A stretch of DNA of 64,000 bases, from the NCBI RefSeq assembly GCF_034702125.1, contig NC_085878.1:17085057-17149056 (forward strand), read 5' to 3'. Source of the DNA: Engraulis encrasicolus. Taxonomy: Eukaryota; Chordata; Actinopteri; Clupeiformes; Engraulidae. Below the pieces are notes generated by a model. It was not told the DNA's origin, made no database searches, and was given only the letters and a program-made list of their open reading frames with translations. The position numbers and the translations under genes were made by a program. Below, piece by piece: positions 15,981-27,338 of the stretch (positions are counted from its first letter, which is position 1; every line of letters starts with the position of its first letter).

Positions 15981-17648
15981 GAGTGATTCTACGAATCGGC
16001 TACGCTTTTAAGTCCATGGATTTTATTTGCCAATTCCACTAACTATTAACTGCATCCAATGATGTTTTGGACATTAGCACACATTTATCTTTCATATAAC
16101 ACAGAAAGTGTAGACATGGCATTATTTCCCTCAGCAAGAATGAATATTTAATACTGGTTTTGGGCGTTTTCATGCCGTCCCGTTTTCCAAATGTCAGATT
16201 CAGTCTTCATATTAGCATGTAAAGAAACTTGTTTTGCCCAAGACGATTGCAAATGTTGATTCACAGTAATCATCACAATAAGACAAAACCGTCAGAAAGA
16301 CCACTGTCCTTTCTATTATACATGAAATTTGCCATTTTGTGTGTGTCCACGAAAACTGTGTTAACCGTGTCACGGTCTGAAACCCCCTCCATAAATCAGT
16401 AATGGTTTGGTCTTAGGCCATACGAATAACATCACGTGATGTCATAACCTCTTTGGCAGGATATGGGAAGACTTTTTGGTAAGTTTTGAGCTCCATCCTC
16501 CCATAGTTTAATACATTCTTTTTCATGTTCTCATAGCGGGAAAATTGCCTGTCAACTGTGTTATCAACATATTCATAAGAATCTGAATTAGAAATCACAT
16601 GTAGAAAAACACAGATAAAGCATACAAATACATGAATTGATTAAGGTGTTGTGGTGGAACTTCTGAGGTCCTCAGTTAGCACAACACCATAAAAATGGCT
16701 GAAATGTCAAGCCGTGTTACAGTCAATGGTGTTACAATTAGCTATGACAGTCAGGGTTGCCAGATGATGCTGATGATTTCCAGCCCAAAAAATTTTCAAA
16801 ACCCGCCTAGAAGCACAAAATCCCACCCAATTCTATTGATTTCTATGGCAAAAAGTGGGCGGGTTTTTCTGATAAATGCCATTTTTACCCGCACACGGCC
16901 ATCCTAAGCAGCCCAATTGGGCGGGAACCAGCCAAATCTGGCAACACTGATGACAGTTGAGGAGGAGTATGTTTTTGCCAATTTATCTCCATATTGACAG
17001 ACAAACAAACAAAATAATTTGTGTTCTAGGGAGATGGGTTTGTCTGCTCTGTTTTTTCTCCTAAAAAAGTGCCGACTTGTTCCCCTGCACTGTTGACCGT
17101 AACACAGTTGAGTAACACGGTTGACTGTTTTGAAAGTGTTTTTGAGCTATTGATCCCTTATGTGTGGGAAAAATCCTATGAACAGACACTAGGGATTATC
17201 TCTGGAGAAGGAAGTCTTGTGTAAGGAGGGTGAAAAAATTTAAATCAGACGTTACAGGGATTTATAATCAAAAATGTGTCAGTCTGTATCACAGTGAATC
17301 ATAAAATCCTACTTATGAAGCTCAACAATCACATTTTCTATATCAGTTGCACAGATTAATGACAACATTATTGCTAAGGGACATGAGCACTTTCAAGCGT
17401 ATGTGGTATTTTTATATATGTTTGAAATGACATAGTATTTGTCCATAACACTGTTGACAAAATAATCAAGCAAATGTTCGCTTTCATTAGAGTATTTATC
17501 AAATGTTTAAGATTAAGCTTGGCAATTTGTTTGTTTGGAAACTTAAATATATACACTATGTAAACATCTAGGTCATTTAGTTGAAAAAAAATACTGATAA
17601 TTGACATTTTGCTTTTGCCAAAAGCGTAGGCGAATCGTAGAATCACCC
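15981..17648. mobile_element. piggyBac-like element (middle of the nest)
   Basis: TTAA lies at 15977-15980 and 17649-17652. The left end GAGTGATTCTACGAATCG and the inverse of the right end agree at 16 of 18, and similarity continues through CTACGCTTTT, giving terminal inverted repeats of about 30 bp. The body is 1,668 bp, of which about 206 bp is a later insertion. It contains recurring GTGTTA/ACACGGTTGAC-like motifs. A 123-codon minus-strand frame at 17374-17745 crosses the right end and lacks transposase motifs. Confidence 0.85.
16752..16949. mobile_element. hAT-like MITE, 198 bp (innermost of the nest)
   Basis: The ends CAGGGTTGCCAGAT and the inverse CAGTGTTGCCAGAT match at 13 of 14. The 8-bp target duplication ATGACAGT is perfect (16744-16751 and 16950-16957). 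It belongs to the same family as the copy at 60526-60744, sharing the CCCAATTGGGCGGG segment near the right end and the ATTGATTTCTATGG/ATTGACTTCTATGG centre. Confidence 0.92.
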
Positions 17649-17975
17649 TTAAACAATAACCACACAACAAATACACCAAAACAAAGAGAACACTAAAGGA
17701 ACAAAACACACACACCATGAAAAAACAAAAACAAAGTGCCCACAAGCATCAATAAGTATTCACATTGACCTCTGCTCACAGAAAACAGCCACACATGTAC
17801 AGCTAAACATCCATACCTTCCAAACAGTTCAAAAAAGGCCCCCAAATCTGGTTGAAAACCTCCACCCTCCCCCAAACATTGAAAGTAACAAAATGTAACA
17901 TTTTTGATTGAACAGCATGAATTCTGGAAATTAACAACTAAAAATATTTCACAATGCACCTTTAAAAGGGTAGTC

Positions 17976-18181
17976 ATGGGCAGTCATGGGTAAGCGGTTA
18001 GGGCCTCAGACCTGTAGCCCAAAGGTTGCCGGTGCGGGCCCTTTCGGGCGCCATTGGGGGCTGCCCCCTTATATGGGTGAGGCATAAATGCAATTTTGTT
18101 GTGTGCAGAGTGCTGTGTCACAATAACAATGGGAGTTGGAGTTTCCCAGTTGGGCTTTCTTTCGCTTTCGCCTTTTTTTTT
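17976..18181 (+). mobile_element. tRNA-derived SINE copy (family A), decayed
   Basis: The copy runs from GTCATGGGTAAGCGGTTAGG through AGGTTGCCGG to GGCTGCCCCCTTATATGGG and CACAATAACAATGGGAGTTGG. The same parts occur in inverse orientation at 21440-21771. Relative to that copy it lacks about 100 bp after the head, and its B box is damaged (GGTGCGGGCCC where GGTTCGACTCC is expected). It lies about 10 bp beyond the right TTAA of the nested piggyBac-like cluster. It could be either an old copy or a member of a shorter subfamily. Confidence 0.8.
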
Positions 18182-18270
18182 CAAAAAAGAGATTTCAGTC
18201 GTCTCCCTTGGATATCTGAGGAACACCCAGCAATATTTTCTTCTTTCTTTGAGATTTGTTCAATTGCCGT

Positions 18271-18271
<1 letters not shown>

Positions 18272-18355
<84 letters not shown>
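18272..18355. repeat. (TG)n microsatellite
   Basis: A perfect TG run of about 84 bp. Confidence 0.97.
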
Positions 18356-18356
<1 letters not shown>

Positions 18357-19664
18357 GGGAAATATTCCTATGTCCCGAGGGCGACTGCAGAGGCCTGGTT
18401 AATTCTTCTGTGATTAGAAAAGATTACAGTATACACTACTTCATGTCATTTGAAATCTGGTAAAACGTTTTGGATTGAGTATATCAACAAAAGGTGTTTG
18501 TAAAATGGTGGGCAGGGAAAATTGTAGGATATGCCAGAGAGTGGTCAAATTCACTCTTTCCCTTTTAAAACAAAATCCCATGATTCTAAATATTTAGTGT
18601 TATACTGCACATGACCACTGTGAAAGTGTATGTCATCACAAGCAATTGAATGCTTCTGCCATGGTCAAAAACATTCTCAAAATCTGAGCAGTTTCTATCA
18701 GGGAAAACGTCAGACCTATGGGAACATTTTAAGGTAACTAACAGTGCCTTTACTCCCCATGGCTGAAGCATCCATCTAAAGGCTGTCTAGAGCCAGCTTC
18801 TGCTTAATTAGCTAAAGTGTTCTTGGGGATATAGTGTACGACTGCTCAGTAGGGCTAGAATGAGTCAGCCATTTAAAATATTTCAACTTGTCCATGCTTA
18901 CAAGAAATATACCTCTGTGCTATAAATGACCATAATTGGTTGATTTAGGTTAAATACAACTGAAATTTCGTGTTACTTATTGCCCTTTGTGAATTTCTAT
19001 TAACAATTTCCCAAGGGGATGTGGCGTGATCCACTTTGGGGGGAGCCGCCACACGGTTGGTTATATTTCATTGCCTGAATAATAAATCGTCGTCGCGTAC
19101 GGAATAAATTCGTCTTTTGCATTTGGGCTGGCGATCTCAGCCGTGACAACTGACAACATTGCTTCCTTCTGTTGTGTGTACAGGTAATCACAGCTGCTCA
19201 TGTTCAGGAGCGAGTGCAGGCCTCCTAGACCTCATGGCCATGACGGGCTCACTGATAGACTAGCTCACAAATTGATCTCAAAAACATGTAGAGGAGAACG
19301 ATCCTCCACTCCAGATTACCTATTGATTTTTAATATGAAAAGCTCATTATACAAACAGTAACACCAACACAAAAAAGCTAGCGAACCTTTGCATAAATCC
19401 TTTAATTGAATTTCCAGAGCCTGTGGTCTTACGTTTTCTTTTTAATTAAATCCATTGCCTCTTTTTTTGTTAAGGGGGGGGTTGGGTGGGGGCGAGAGGG
19501 TTGGAGTTTAATTTGCATGCGCTGAAGTGGGTCCTGTCCTAGATAAAGTGCCATTGATCCTTATTAAAGCTCACCTCTGGGCTTGCCCAGGACTAACGGG
19601 GAAAATTAAATGTGTTCATGCAGCATACACTTATTGCCTGCATGATAGGATTAAGCATAGGGAA
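18356..19664. other. Noncoding DNA, nothing recognised
   Basis: No termini of mobile elements and no gene-like frames were seen. A G-run lies near 19475-19482. Confidence 0.5.
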
Positions 19665-19680
19665 TGAGAGAGAGAGAGAA

Positions 19681-19711
<31 letters not shown>
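19665..19711. repeat. (GA)n microsatellite with AAAG interruptions
   Basis: About 47 bp of GA units broken by two GAAAGA interruptions. Confidence 0.93.
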
Positions 19712-21190
19712 TGGGGGTAAGAGGTAAACAGCGGAGAGAGGGTGAGAGAATGGAAATTAATTTGAGAAATTATTTTTGCTTTGGTGGAATTTTTGCACAA
19801 ATTAATGGCAAGCGAGTGTGTGTGCACCCCCTCGCTCTAGCAGACATGCCAGACCACCATGCAAACAACAAAGCTCCTTGAGTTTTTTCTGCCACAAATT
19901 ATGCTTTATGCCATAGTTTGTGCTACCGTGGTATGTCCTCTGTTTTGTAGTCTTCCTTCTGTGTCTTTGGAGAACTTATACAGCATCAGGAAAAGCATCA
20001 AAAGAAAAACAAGTGCTCTCAACGGGAAGCACTTCCATGACCTACTATAGAATCTATCATGTTTGTTCTGTCAAAGGTTTCATGTCTTTGTGTGGGCGGG
20101 ACGCGCCACCTGTTGATGCAGGGCCCTGTATGCCGTAGTAGGAGGTGGCCTGTTGATTAGATATTATCTGCCTAAATTAGGCCAATGATATAATGTGAGA
20201 TCGATCTGCTGATTGCTAGCCATTGATCAGTGTTTGTGTGTTTGTTTGGGGGATGCTGCATTAGTGTCTCAGTATGTTCCTATTGGATTTCCTCTCCTGG
20301 TGCAGAATCCATCGTGTGGGCTGGGTTTTTCCATCCCGGCCTTATCAATAGAACACAGGAGCGTTTGTCAATGGGACAGATTCACCCTCCGTTCCCGCTC
20401 CCTGCTGTTGAGCTCATGTGCACCCGTGCAGCACTCACTTTGTGTACTGTACTGTACTTGGGCTTGTGTTCTCTTTTCTCTCTCTTGCTCTCTCGCTCTC
20501 GGTGCATCAGATGGTTCATTCTGACAACAGGTGGGGAGCTTCACTCAAACAGGTGTTGCCAAGAGTATACTAACTATGCTTCATATACTGTACGTTTTAA
20601 TGTGTACAGTACAGTAAATATATGATATAATAAATCATTTAAAATAAATCAATGATAATAAATTATAAATAAATGATACTACTCTACTCTCTCCCTGTAT
20701 GCCTGTTCATTTGACACTTTCTTCTTCTTCGGACTATGAAAACGGTAGGGTTTAATGGTTTAACACATTTACGATAATAGCCAAAAGTGACCCGTCAATG
20801 TTGCATTCTTTCTTTTCCTAACCTGTGTGTGGTTTCCATTGTTCCCATATGTGTAGGAGTCAGTAAGCTGGTGGGTAAGAGAGTGATCACTGACTGACTA
20901 AGGCCCATGCTGAGGCTTACTATAAAAGCATGCATGCGGTAATGGCTTCTTTCTCCCAGTGGCTCCTCTTTGCAGGCAGCGAGAGAGAGGGGGAAAAAAT
21001 CAATGGGGATTAACCTTCGACCTCGTTCACATACTTATGCCTCAGCCCTCCCTTAGCTCGCTGTCTGAAATTTCATCAGTTTTCAGGCAAAACCCTGAGA
21101 CTTACTCAATAGCGGGGAGGCCACTAATTAATTTCAAACACGGAGTGGTCGGGCCTGTATGGTGTAAGGCTAGTAGGAGAGAGGAGGATA
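19712..21190. other. Noncoding DNA, AT-rich patch
   Basis: About 20600-20680 is strongly AT-rich, with repeated AATAAAT-like words. No gene or bounded element was recognised. Confidence 0.5.
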
Positions 21191-21198
21191 TGGTAGAC

Positions 21199-21823
21199 CA
21201 GGGATTGGCAACTTTCATGATAAGGAGGGCCACGTTTTTTCATCGTCATTATCGGAGGTCCAGATGACCACGGATCTGACTGCAACTTGCAGATTCAAGT
21301 TGCAGTTGGTTGCTCAGTGACTGCCGAATAAGGAAGGAATAGGACTGCCCATTGTTGGACTCTGTCTTCCAACAGTATAGTTTCAACAGATGAACTTGGC
21401 AGTAAAAAAAAGTGTTTTTTAAAGTATGGTTTATCTATGTGAAAGCGTGAAAGTGAAAGCCCATTGGGAAACTCCAACTCCCATTGTCATTGTGACACAG
21501 CACTCCACAGCACACAAGTGAACTCTGCACACTGCACACAACGAAATTGCATTTATGCCTCACCCGTGCAAGGGGGCAGCCCTCAGTGGCGCCCCATGGG
21601 GAGCAGTGCGGTGGGACGGTACCATGCTCAGGGTACCTCAGTCATGGAGGAGGATGGGGGAGAGCACTGGTTGATTACTCCCCCCACCAACCTGGCGGGT
21701 CGGGAGTCGAACCGGCAACCTCTGGGATGCAAGTCTGACGCCCTGACCGCTCACCCATGACTGCCCATGGGCCGCACTCAGTGAGGAGGCGGGCCTCATG
21801 TGGCCTCCAGTTGCCCATCTCTG
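21199..21823. mobile_element. hAT-like MITE interrupted by a SINE
   Basis: The left end CAGGGATTGGCAACT and the inverse of the right end CAGAGATGGGCAACT match at 13 of 15. The flanking 8-bp repeats TGGTAGAC (21191-21198) and CGGTAGAC (21824-21831) differ at one base. Without the SINE, about 290 bp remain, containing GGGCCAC/GGGCCGC motifs. No coding capacity is seen. Confidence 0.85.
21440..21771 (-). mobile_element. tRNA-derived SINE copy (family A), near full length
   Basis: On the minus strand the element begins with a tRNA-like head, GCAGTCATGGGTGAGCGG. A good B box (GGTTCGACTCC) lies within 21702-21720. An unrelated body follows, with GACTGAGGTACCCTGAGC, and it ends in CAATGGGAGTTGGAGTTTCC and a TTTCAC-rich tail. 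Pol III internal promoters of this type are the mark of tRNA SINEs. It is embedded in the hAT-like MITE at 21199-21823. A clear target duplication was not seen. Confidence 0.88.
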
Positions 21824-21862
21824 CGGTAGACCAAAGATGCTGGTGAAGTGATCAACTAGAGG

Positions 21863-22039
21863 CAGGGCTCTAAATTAACTTTTTTCATCACCAGCCAAAA
21901 TGGCCAGTAGATGTTAATTTTACTACCCAATCACATACTGAATAATGGGTAAAAGTGGCTAGTAAGCTGTCTTTTCTACCAGCCAAACTGAATTTTCACC
22001 AGCATTTGGCTAGTTGGCTGGTGTTAATTTAGAGCCTTG
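21863..22039. mobile_element. hAT-like MITE, 177 bp
   Basis: The ends CAGGGCTCTAAATTAAC and the inverse CAAGGCTCTAAATTAAC match at 16 of 17. The 8-bp target duplication ACTAGAGG is perfect (21855-21862 and 22040-22047). The body carries repeated GGCTAGT and CCAGCCAAA motifs, shared loosely with the element at 30240-30637. Confidence 0.93.
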
Positions 22040-22340
22040 ACTAGAGGTGTTTGGCCATGTTGGTAGGAAAACTGGCATGAAGTCTGGGGATGCATATGAA
22101 ATCCCACTTCTCACTCTACCAGCCCAACCTAATCCATGCTCCTCCTCTCTCTGTCTTTCTCTTTCTCTCTGTTCTCACGTATGCTCTTACACACTTAAAC
22201 TTAAATGTCCAATAATGGATTCTGTGCAATGGTCGAATTAGAATCCATAATGAACAAAATAATTAATTAATTTGAAGAAAGGGGGACATTGCCTGCATCA
22301 AAAGGCTTAAGTCCATCGATCGTTAGATACCCATGACCAT

Positions 22341-22383
22341 TCTCTCTCTCTCTCTCTCTTTCTCTTTCTCTTTCTCTTTCTCT

Positions 22384-22431
<48 letters not shown>
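22341..22431. repeat. (CT)n microsatellite with TTTCTC units
   Basis: CT units flank a block of five or more TCTTTC units, in total about 91 bp. Confidence 0.95.
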
Positions 22432-22432
<1 letters not shown>

Positions 22433-22559
22433 GTCATAGTGTTGGTGTCCTCGTTAATCCCTTCACACATAGTAATGCTCATTCAGCACTTACTGTCCGA
22501 AGTATTGACACAAAGCTGTCCTTTACTTTCCTGTTGGTCCCCTGGGCATCTCTTTCATT

Positions 22560-22622
22560 CTGTGTGTGTGCGTGTGCGTGTGCGTGTGCATGTGCATGAG
22601 AGAGAGAGAGAGAGAGAGAGAT
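22560..22622. repeat. Compound (TG/CG)n-(GA)n microsatellite
   Basis: TG and TGCG units run into a GA array of about 24 bp. Looser TG-rich sequence continues to about 22720. Confidence 0.93.
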
Positions 22623-22720
22623 ACAGTAGAGAGCAAGCGTGTATGTGAGCGTGTGTTGGTGTGTGTGTCTGAATTCTGTATGGGTATGTTTGTGTATGTG
22701 TGGTGGATATGTGCATGTTT

Positions 22721-23955
22721 GTGCTAGTGAACAGGTGCATGTGTGAGGGATTAAAAGACTGTTTATGTAGATCTGCCAAAAATGTACATCCTAATTTCAG
22801 CAGTGAAATATTCAAATCATTAGCTAAATTATCCGTCACTCTATATTTCCCAAACAGAATTCCGTATGAATGTCAACAGCCAAAGCGTTCCATTGGCAAC
22901 AAGCGGGCTGCTTGGCACGTTCCGCCCAACAGATCAAGGGGTGAGTGAAGCGACCCATTCTCCTGGGTCTGCAGAGGGCTTCGGAGAGGGGCTAAAGGTA
23001 CGTCGCTATTCCTGTTCAACACACATCGGTTTACATAATGCCATTTGTAATTGTGCTCTGGCAGCCATGGCAGGCTGACTTTTATGGCGCTATATATTCC
23101 GCGGGCCCACCTGCAAATGGCTGCCGGCTCTGGCCTTTGGGTCTCTGGAGCACTCAGGTAATAAAAATAAAAAGGCCCGCTGCAGCCTTGGGGGGGCTGG
23201 CGGTAGTCGTAGTGCGCCATGGAGGGGGGTGGCGAGATTCATGTTGAACAAACATTAGCATAAGGGAATTGTCTTCTCTGCTAGCACAAACAAGCAATGA
23301 AACATAGGCTCGCGTCCTTTAACTCATCAGCCCGTGACACGTACAGTCTGGGTCTGGAGGATGGTGACATATTACGAGAGCGGGGTGGAAGGGGGTTGGC
23401 GTGATTGGGGGTTGTTTGGGGGAGAGTAAAGCTGTTAAAATGGCATGGAATGATCAATAATTGCACATATTCCTCCACTACTTGGGAATAAAGTGCAGAA
23501 AGCTTCAGGTTTGTCTGTGGGCCCTAAGCCCTGAGAGTTAATGGCATTTGCCCTGGTGACATGATTTAAGACAGAGTGCAAGAGCGGCACGCAAACTCTT
23601 AAGGCGGCATTTGCAAACTCCTCATACGCTGTGTCTTAAGTTACTTAGTTTGTGTTTTGAAAGTGACATAGAAACCCCATTCAATCAGTAAAAATTGTCC
23701 CAGTCGAGGTTGAAAGGACCTTGTCTGTTTCAGAAGTACAGATGGCAGCCATTTACATTCCTTAATATAGGCCTGGAATGTGTTTGTCTTTCTCTAAAGT
23801 TTGTTTGGCAATTGAGATGGAAGGCGAGGAAGAGAAAAAGAGGGCTGTCAAAAGACAGTGAATATATTATGCTCATATGAAATGCGGCCAAGAACACCAC
23901 TAATGGTGGTAAACAAAACCTTAGGGCAGGAACACAGCCATGGGTGCACTGCATG
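22721..23955. other. Noncoding DNA, nothing recognised
   Basis: No element ends or gene-like features were seen. A G-rich stretch occurs at about 23185-23235. Confidence 0.5.
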
Positions 23956-23963
23956 GATGGGGG

Positions 23964-24588
23964 CAGGGCCGCTGACAGCTTTTGCTGGGCCCAGGACAAG
24001 GTCATCTGAAAGGGCCTGTGGTGAATTTTTAGTTTCATCTTAGTTTTCTCAATCTTCTACTATTCTTATATTATATTCTCATTTTATTCTCATGATTTGG
24101 CTGGGGAAGTCCCCATATAGTGACATATTCTTGTGTGTAAGCCTTTCTGTATTGGGTCACGGGACACTCAACATTATTGGAAACATGTGCATCTACTTGG
24201 TGTGGCTGCTGAACAACAAATATGAAATTGCATTCGCTGGACAACAAGACAATGGACAGTGCATCTGGCCATGCGGGACCCCACATGCGCAGAAGAAGCT
24301 GACGACATGGACTGTGGGGGAGGGAAATGGTTAAATAGTGTTGCCTTGTGTATTCACTTCAGAGCTTGCTGGGTGGAATACTTCCTGTCTCCATGCAGTA
24401 ATTTCTCCGGCCGTTAACAATAAAATCTGCAGTGCTTACCACCTGAGTTGCTTGTCTGCCGATATTAAAATTATTACTACAGGCCCCCTACCCAATACAT
24501 ACAATGTAATGAGGACCAGATTCTGGGCCCCCTATCTGCCTGGACCCGGGACAACATATCCCTTTGTCCCCCTCTGTCGGCGGGCCTG
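23964..24588. mobile_element. hAT-like MITE, 625 bp
   Basis: The left end CAGGGCCGCTGACAG and the inverse of the right end CAGGCCCGCCGACAG match at 13 of 15. The 8-bp flanks GATGGGGG (23956-23963) and GATGGGAG (24589-24596) differ once. Both subterminal regions carry CTGGRCCCRGGACAA. Frames inside, up to 159 codons (24338-24817), cross the element end and show no known domain. Confidence 0.85.
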
Positions 24589-24596
24589 GATGGGAG

Positions 24597-25081
24597 TGAG
24601 GCTGAGGGTGGTGTGGGGATGGGGTGCAGCATTAGTGGCCAATGTCCCTGTCTCCCTCCACACACCATGGGATGCTTTGTCCCCCACTCTTCACTCTACA
24701 CTGACCCCCTACTTCACTTCCTCGCTGTTGACTGGTGGGTGGTGGCATGTCATGGCTGCAATTTACACATACCAGTACATGTTTTTCACATTAATAGTGA
24801 AGACAGACGCATTTTAGAAAAATGAAATTCAATACCCACAAACAACAAATACCAAATGCTAAGCCCTGTCAGTAATATTTTCTTGACTGCAAACTCTGAG
24901 GTTGTGGTGCCTTTAGATAGATTTGACTTCATTACAGGAACATACATGTGTTGATATTGCAGTAAGATAGTGTTAAGATAGACAGAGGCAAGATACCATA
25001 GGTGAAGCCCACCTTTCATTTGGACTCAAGCCAAAGGTCTATGGCTCCTCATACTCCAACTCCTTATCCTACTCCAACCTC
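24597..25081. other. Noncoding DNA, nothing recognised
   Basis: No bounded repeat or gene-like structure was seen between the MITE and the compound GT array. Confidence 0.5.
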
Positions 25082-25285
25082 TGTGCGTGCGTGTGTGTGC
25101 GTGTGTGTGTGCGTGCGTGTGTGTGCGTGCGTGTGTGTGTGTGAGTGTGTGTGCGTACGTGTCCGTGTGCGTGCGGGTGAGTGTATGTGCGTGTTTGCGC
25201 GTACGTGTGTGTATGTGCGCTCGTACGCATGTGTGTGTGTGTGTGTGTGTGCGTGTGTGTGCGTGCGTGTGCGTGTGTGAGTGCA
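25082..25285. repeat. Compound (GT/GCGT)n microsatellite
   Basis: About 200 bp of mixed GT, GCGT, GAGT and TACGT units, much more interrupted than the pure arrays elsewhere. Its Cys-Val and His-Thr frames are not genes. Confidence 0.95.
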
Positions 25286-26965
25286 TAAGTTTAGAGGTGT
25301 CAAAAAGTCTTTGTGAGTTTTTACATTCGGAACTCGGGATTGACATCTGGAGATGGATACGGTGTGTGGTTCTTTTAATGCCGTGATTTAATGATCAGGA
25401 TATGAGAAGGATATGAATGTATAAAATATTGTGTATATTGGTTGTTAATATTGTTGAATGTATTTCAGTACAATGTGGGTGGCCAAGAATGTACATTTTA
25501 GACTGTATCTTTCTATTGACTCTTGAACTGCTCTAAAATAATACCAGTATGACCAGTTCAACGGTTTTGAATATTCCTGGACAAATTATTAGGAGAGGGA
25601 ATAGGTGTTTTTAAACAAAGCATGTCTTGGCTTTTCAAAATGAATCGTGCATTGGTAGAGTGTTTACTTTCTGTCAGATTTCACGTCACGTTATAAATCA
25701 GTGTGCTTTCCTCTCTGTAGCCTGGGGTGACCCTGTGCTTTGGCTAGCGCCGATGACGACCGAGGAAACCGGGGTGGCCTGGAATTATTTAGCAGCTGAA
25801 GGGCTCTCTGATTCATGTTTGTGTTGGCAAATATGTTATTCATATCCCAATTGCTTAATACTCTAATTCTGCATAGAGCAATAAGGGAAAAAAATACTGT
25901 GCCTCCCCCCAGTTACAGAGGCGCCAAAGCCAACCGTACAGCCAGTGTTTTCGTCTGTTCCTCTCTCGTGCCAGTGGGCAGCTTTGTTTCAGACTCCACT
26001 GGCTGATTCGTATTACAGGGAGAGTTTTTTGAGGGGAAAGTGCCGTGTTCCCCTCTGTATAATGTGTCAATAATCACACCTGGCGCAGATTGGTTTGCAG
26101 TCGGTGGAGGGAGAAAACGAGTAGGAGAAATTAACCATACCTAATTGAGGCAAATAGTGGAAATATGTTCCATCAAAAGCGATTAGCGCTAATTAAGTCA
26201 TTTTCATGCTCTAGTGCATGTCTTTCATCTGCATGTCCATAAGGCATGCGCTTCATAAAAAAAGAAAGAAAGAAAAACACAGACACCATGCTCTCACTAC
26301 AAAAGTGTGCAAGCTGCTGCATTACTGCAGGCCGGGCCTTTAATTTAACAGCCTAAAGGTGTGTTTGACTACGGAAAGCCGAGACCTTTCTATGAGCCTG
26401 CTCTGGACTGCTTCACCATGCTTAAGACTGGGGATGTATTACCCATCGCTGATTGGTGGTGAATTCATTTGGAATTTTACAGTTGTTTTATTAAACAATA
26501 TCACCTGTTCTAGATGGCTGGGAGGGTGCTGCCTTATTAACAACCATACTTAAAAAAGCAGCCTGCAGATGTACCTGAAAAACGTCCAATACAGTGACAA
26601 TAATCAGTCCTGGAGCCAAGGAGACTATGCCGTGGTAATGCGTTACTGTGTTTTTTTATTCTGTATTGTTCTTACCCTAAAAATGATCAAAAAATTTCAT
26701 TTCTCAAACTGTCTCAAAGGCCTCAGATCTTTCAGAGTTAAGCCGCAGTAAATGCTGGTCAGATGTTTGGGTCTTCTTAGCAGTCAAGCTAATGTGCTCT
26801 ACTCTACCAAGACTGTGTTGGGCCACATTGGGAGACCTAACATGGGTATAGGAGCTGCTAATGGCCTTCTGCTAACAGACGAGCAATTGTGAGATTTTTA
26901 TGCACTGTGGCCCAGCTTTGGCACAAGATGAAAGGAGAGGGCAATGGTTTCTAGTGGTGGTGCCT
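25286..26965. other. Noncoding DNA, nothing recognised
   Basis: No gene, RNA or bounded element was seen. A GAAA-rich patch lies at about 26260-26276. Confidence 0.5.
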
Positions 26966-27020
26966 TTGTGTGTCTGTGAGCGCATGAGTGAGTGTGTGTG
27001 CGCGTGTGTGCGTGCGTGTG

Positions 27021-27056
<36 letters not shown>

Positions 27057-27228
27057 TGTGTGTGTGTATGTGTGTGTGTGTGGGCGTGTGTGTGTGTGTG
27101 TGTGTGCATGTGCGGGTGTGTACGTGTGTGGGCGTGTGGGTGTGTGTGCGTGCGTGCGTGGGTGAGTGAGTGTGTGTGTGTGCGTGCATGCGTGCGTGTG
27201 TGCATGCTTGTGTGTGTGTGTGCATACT

Positions 27229-27303
<75 letters not shown>

Positions 27304-27338
27304 GTGTGTGTGTAAGTGTGTGTGTGTGTGTAAGTGTA
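26966..27338. repeat. Compound (GT/CGTG)n microsatellite
   Basis: About 370 bp. A CGTG tetranucleotide block (about 27009-27058) is followed by interrupted GT, a purer GT run (about 27241-27301) and GTAAGT-interrupted units. The 100-215-codon frames across it are low-complexity artefacts. Confidence 0.95.

Larger units (their letters stand above)
15609..17961. mobile_element. piggyBac-like MITE (outermost of a three-level nest)
   Basis: TTAA (15605-15608) is followed by AGGTGCACTGTG. At the right, the inverse end AGGTGCATTGTG is followed by TTAA (17962-17965). The match is 11 of 12, and a TTAA duplication is characteristic of piggyBac-type transposition. Without the inserted element, this copy would be about 0.68 kb (15609-15980 plus 17653-17961). 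No transposase frame is seen. TTAA is also used by a few other superfamilies such as Kolobok, so the superfamily call is inference. Confidence 0.82.

Noticed and set aside
24092..24817. Two frames of 80 and 159 codons over the 625-bp MITE, considered as transposase remnants
   Set aside because: They run past the element's end or lack any hAT motif, and the element is too short to encode a transposase.
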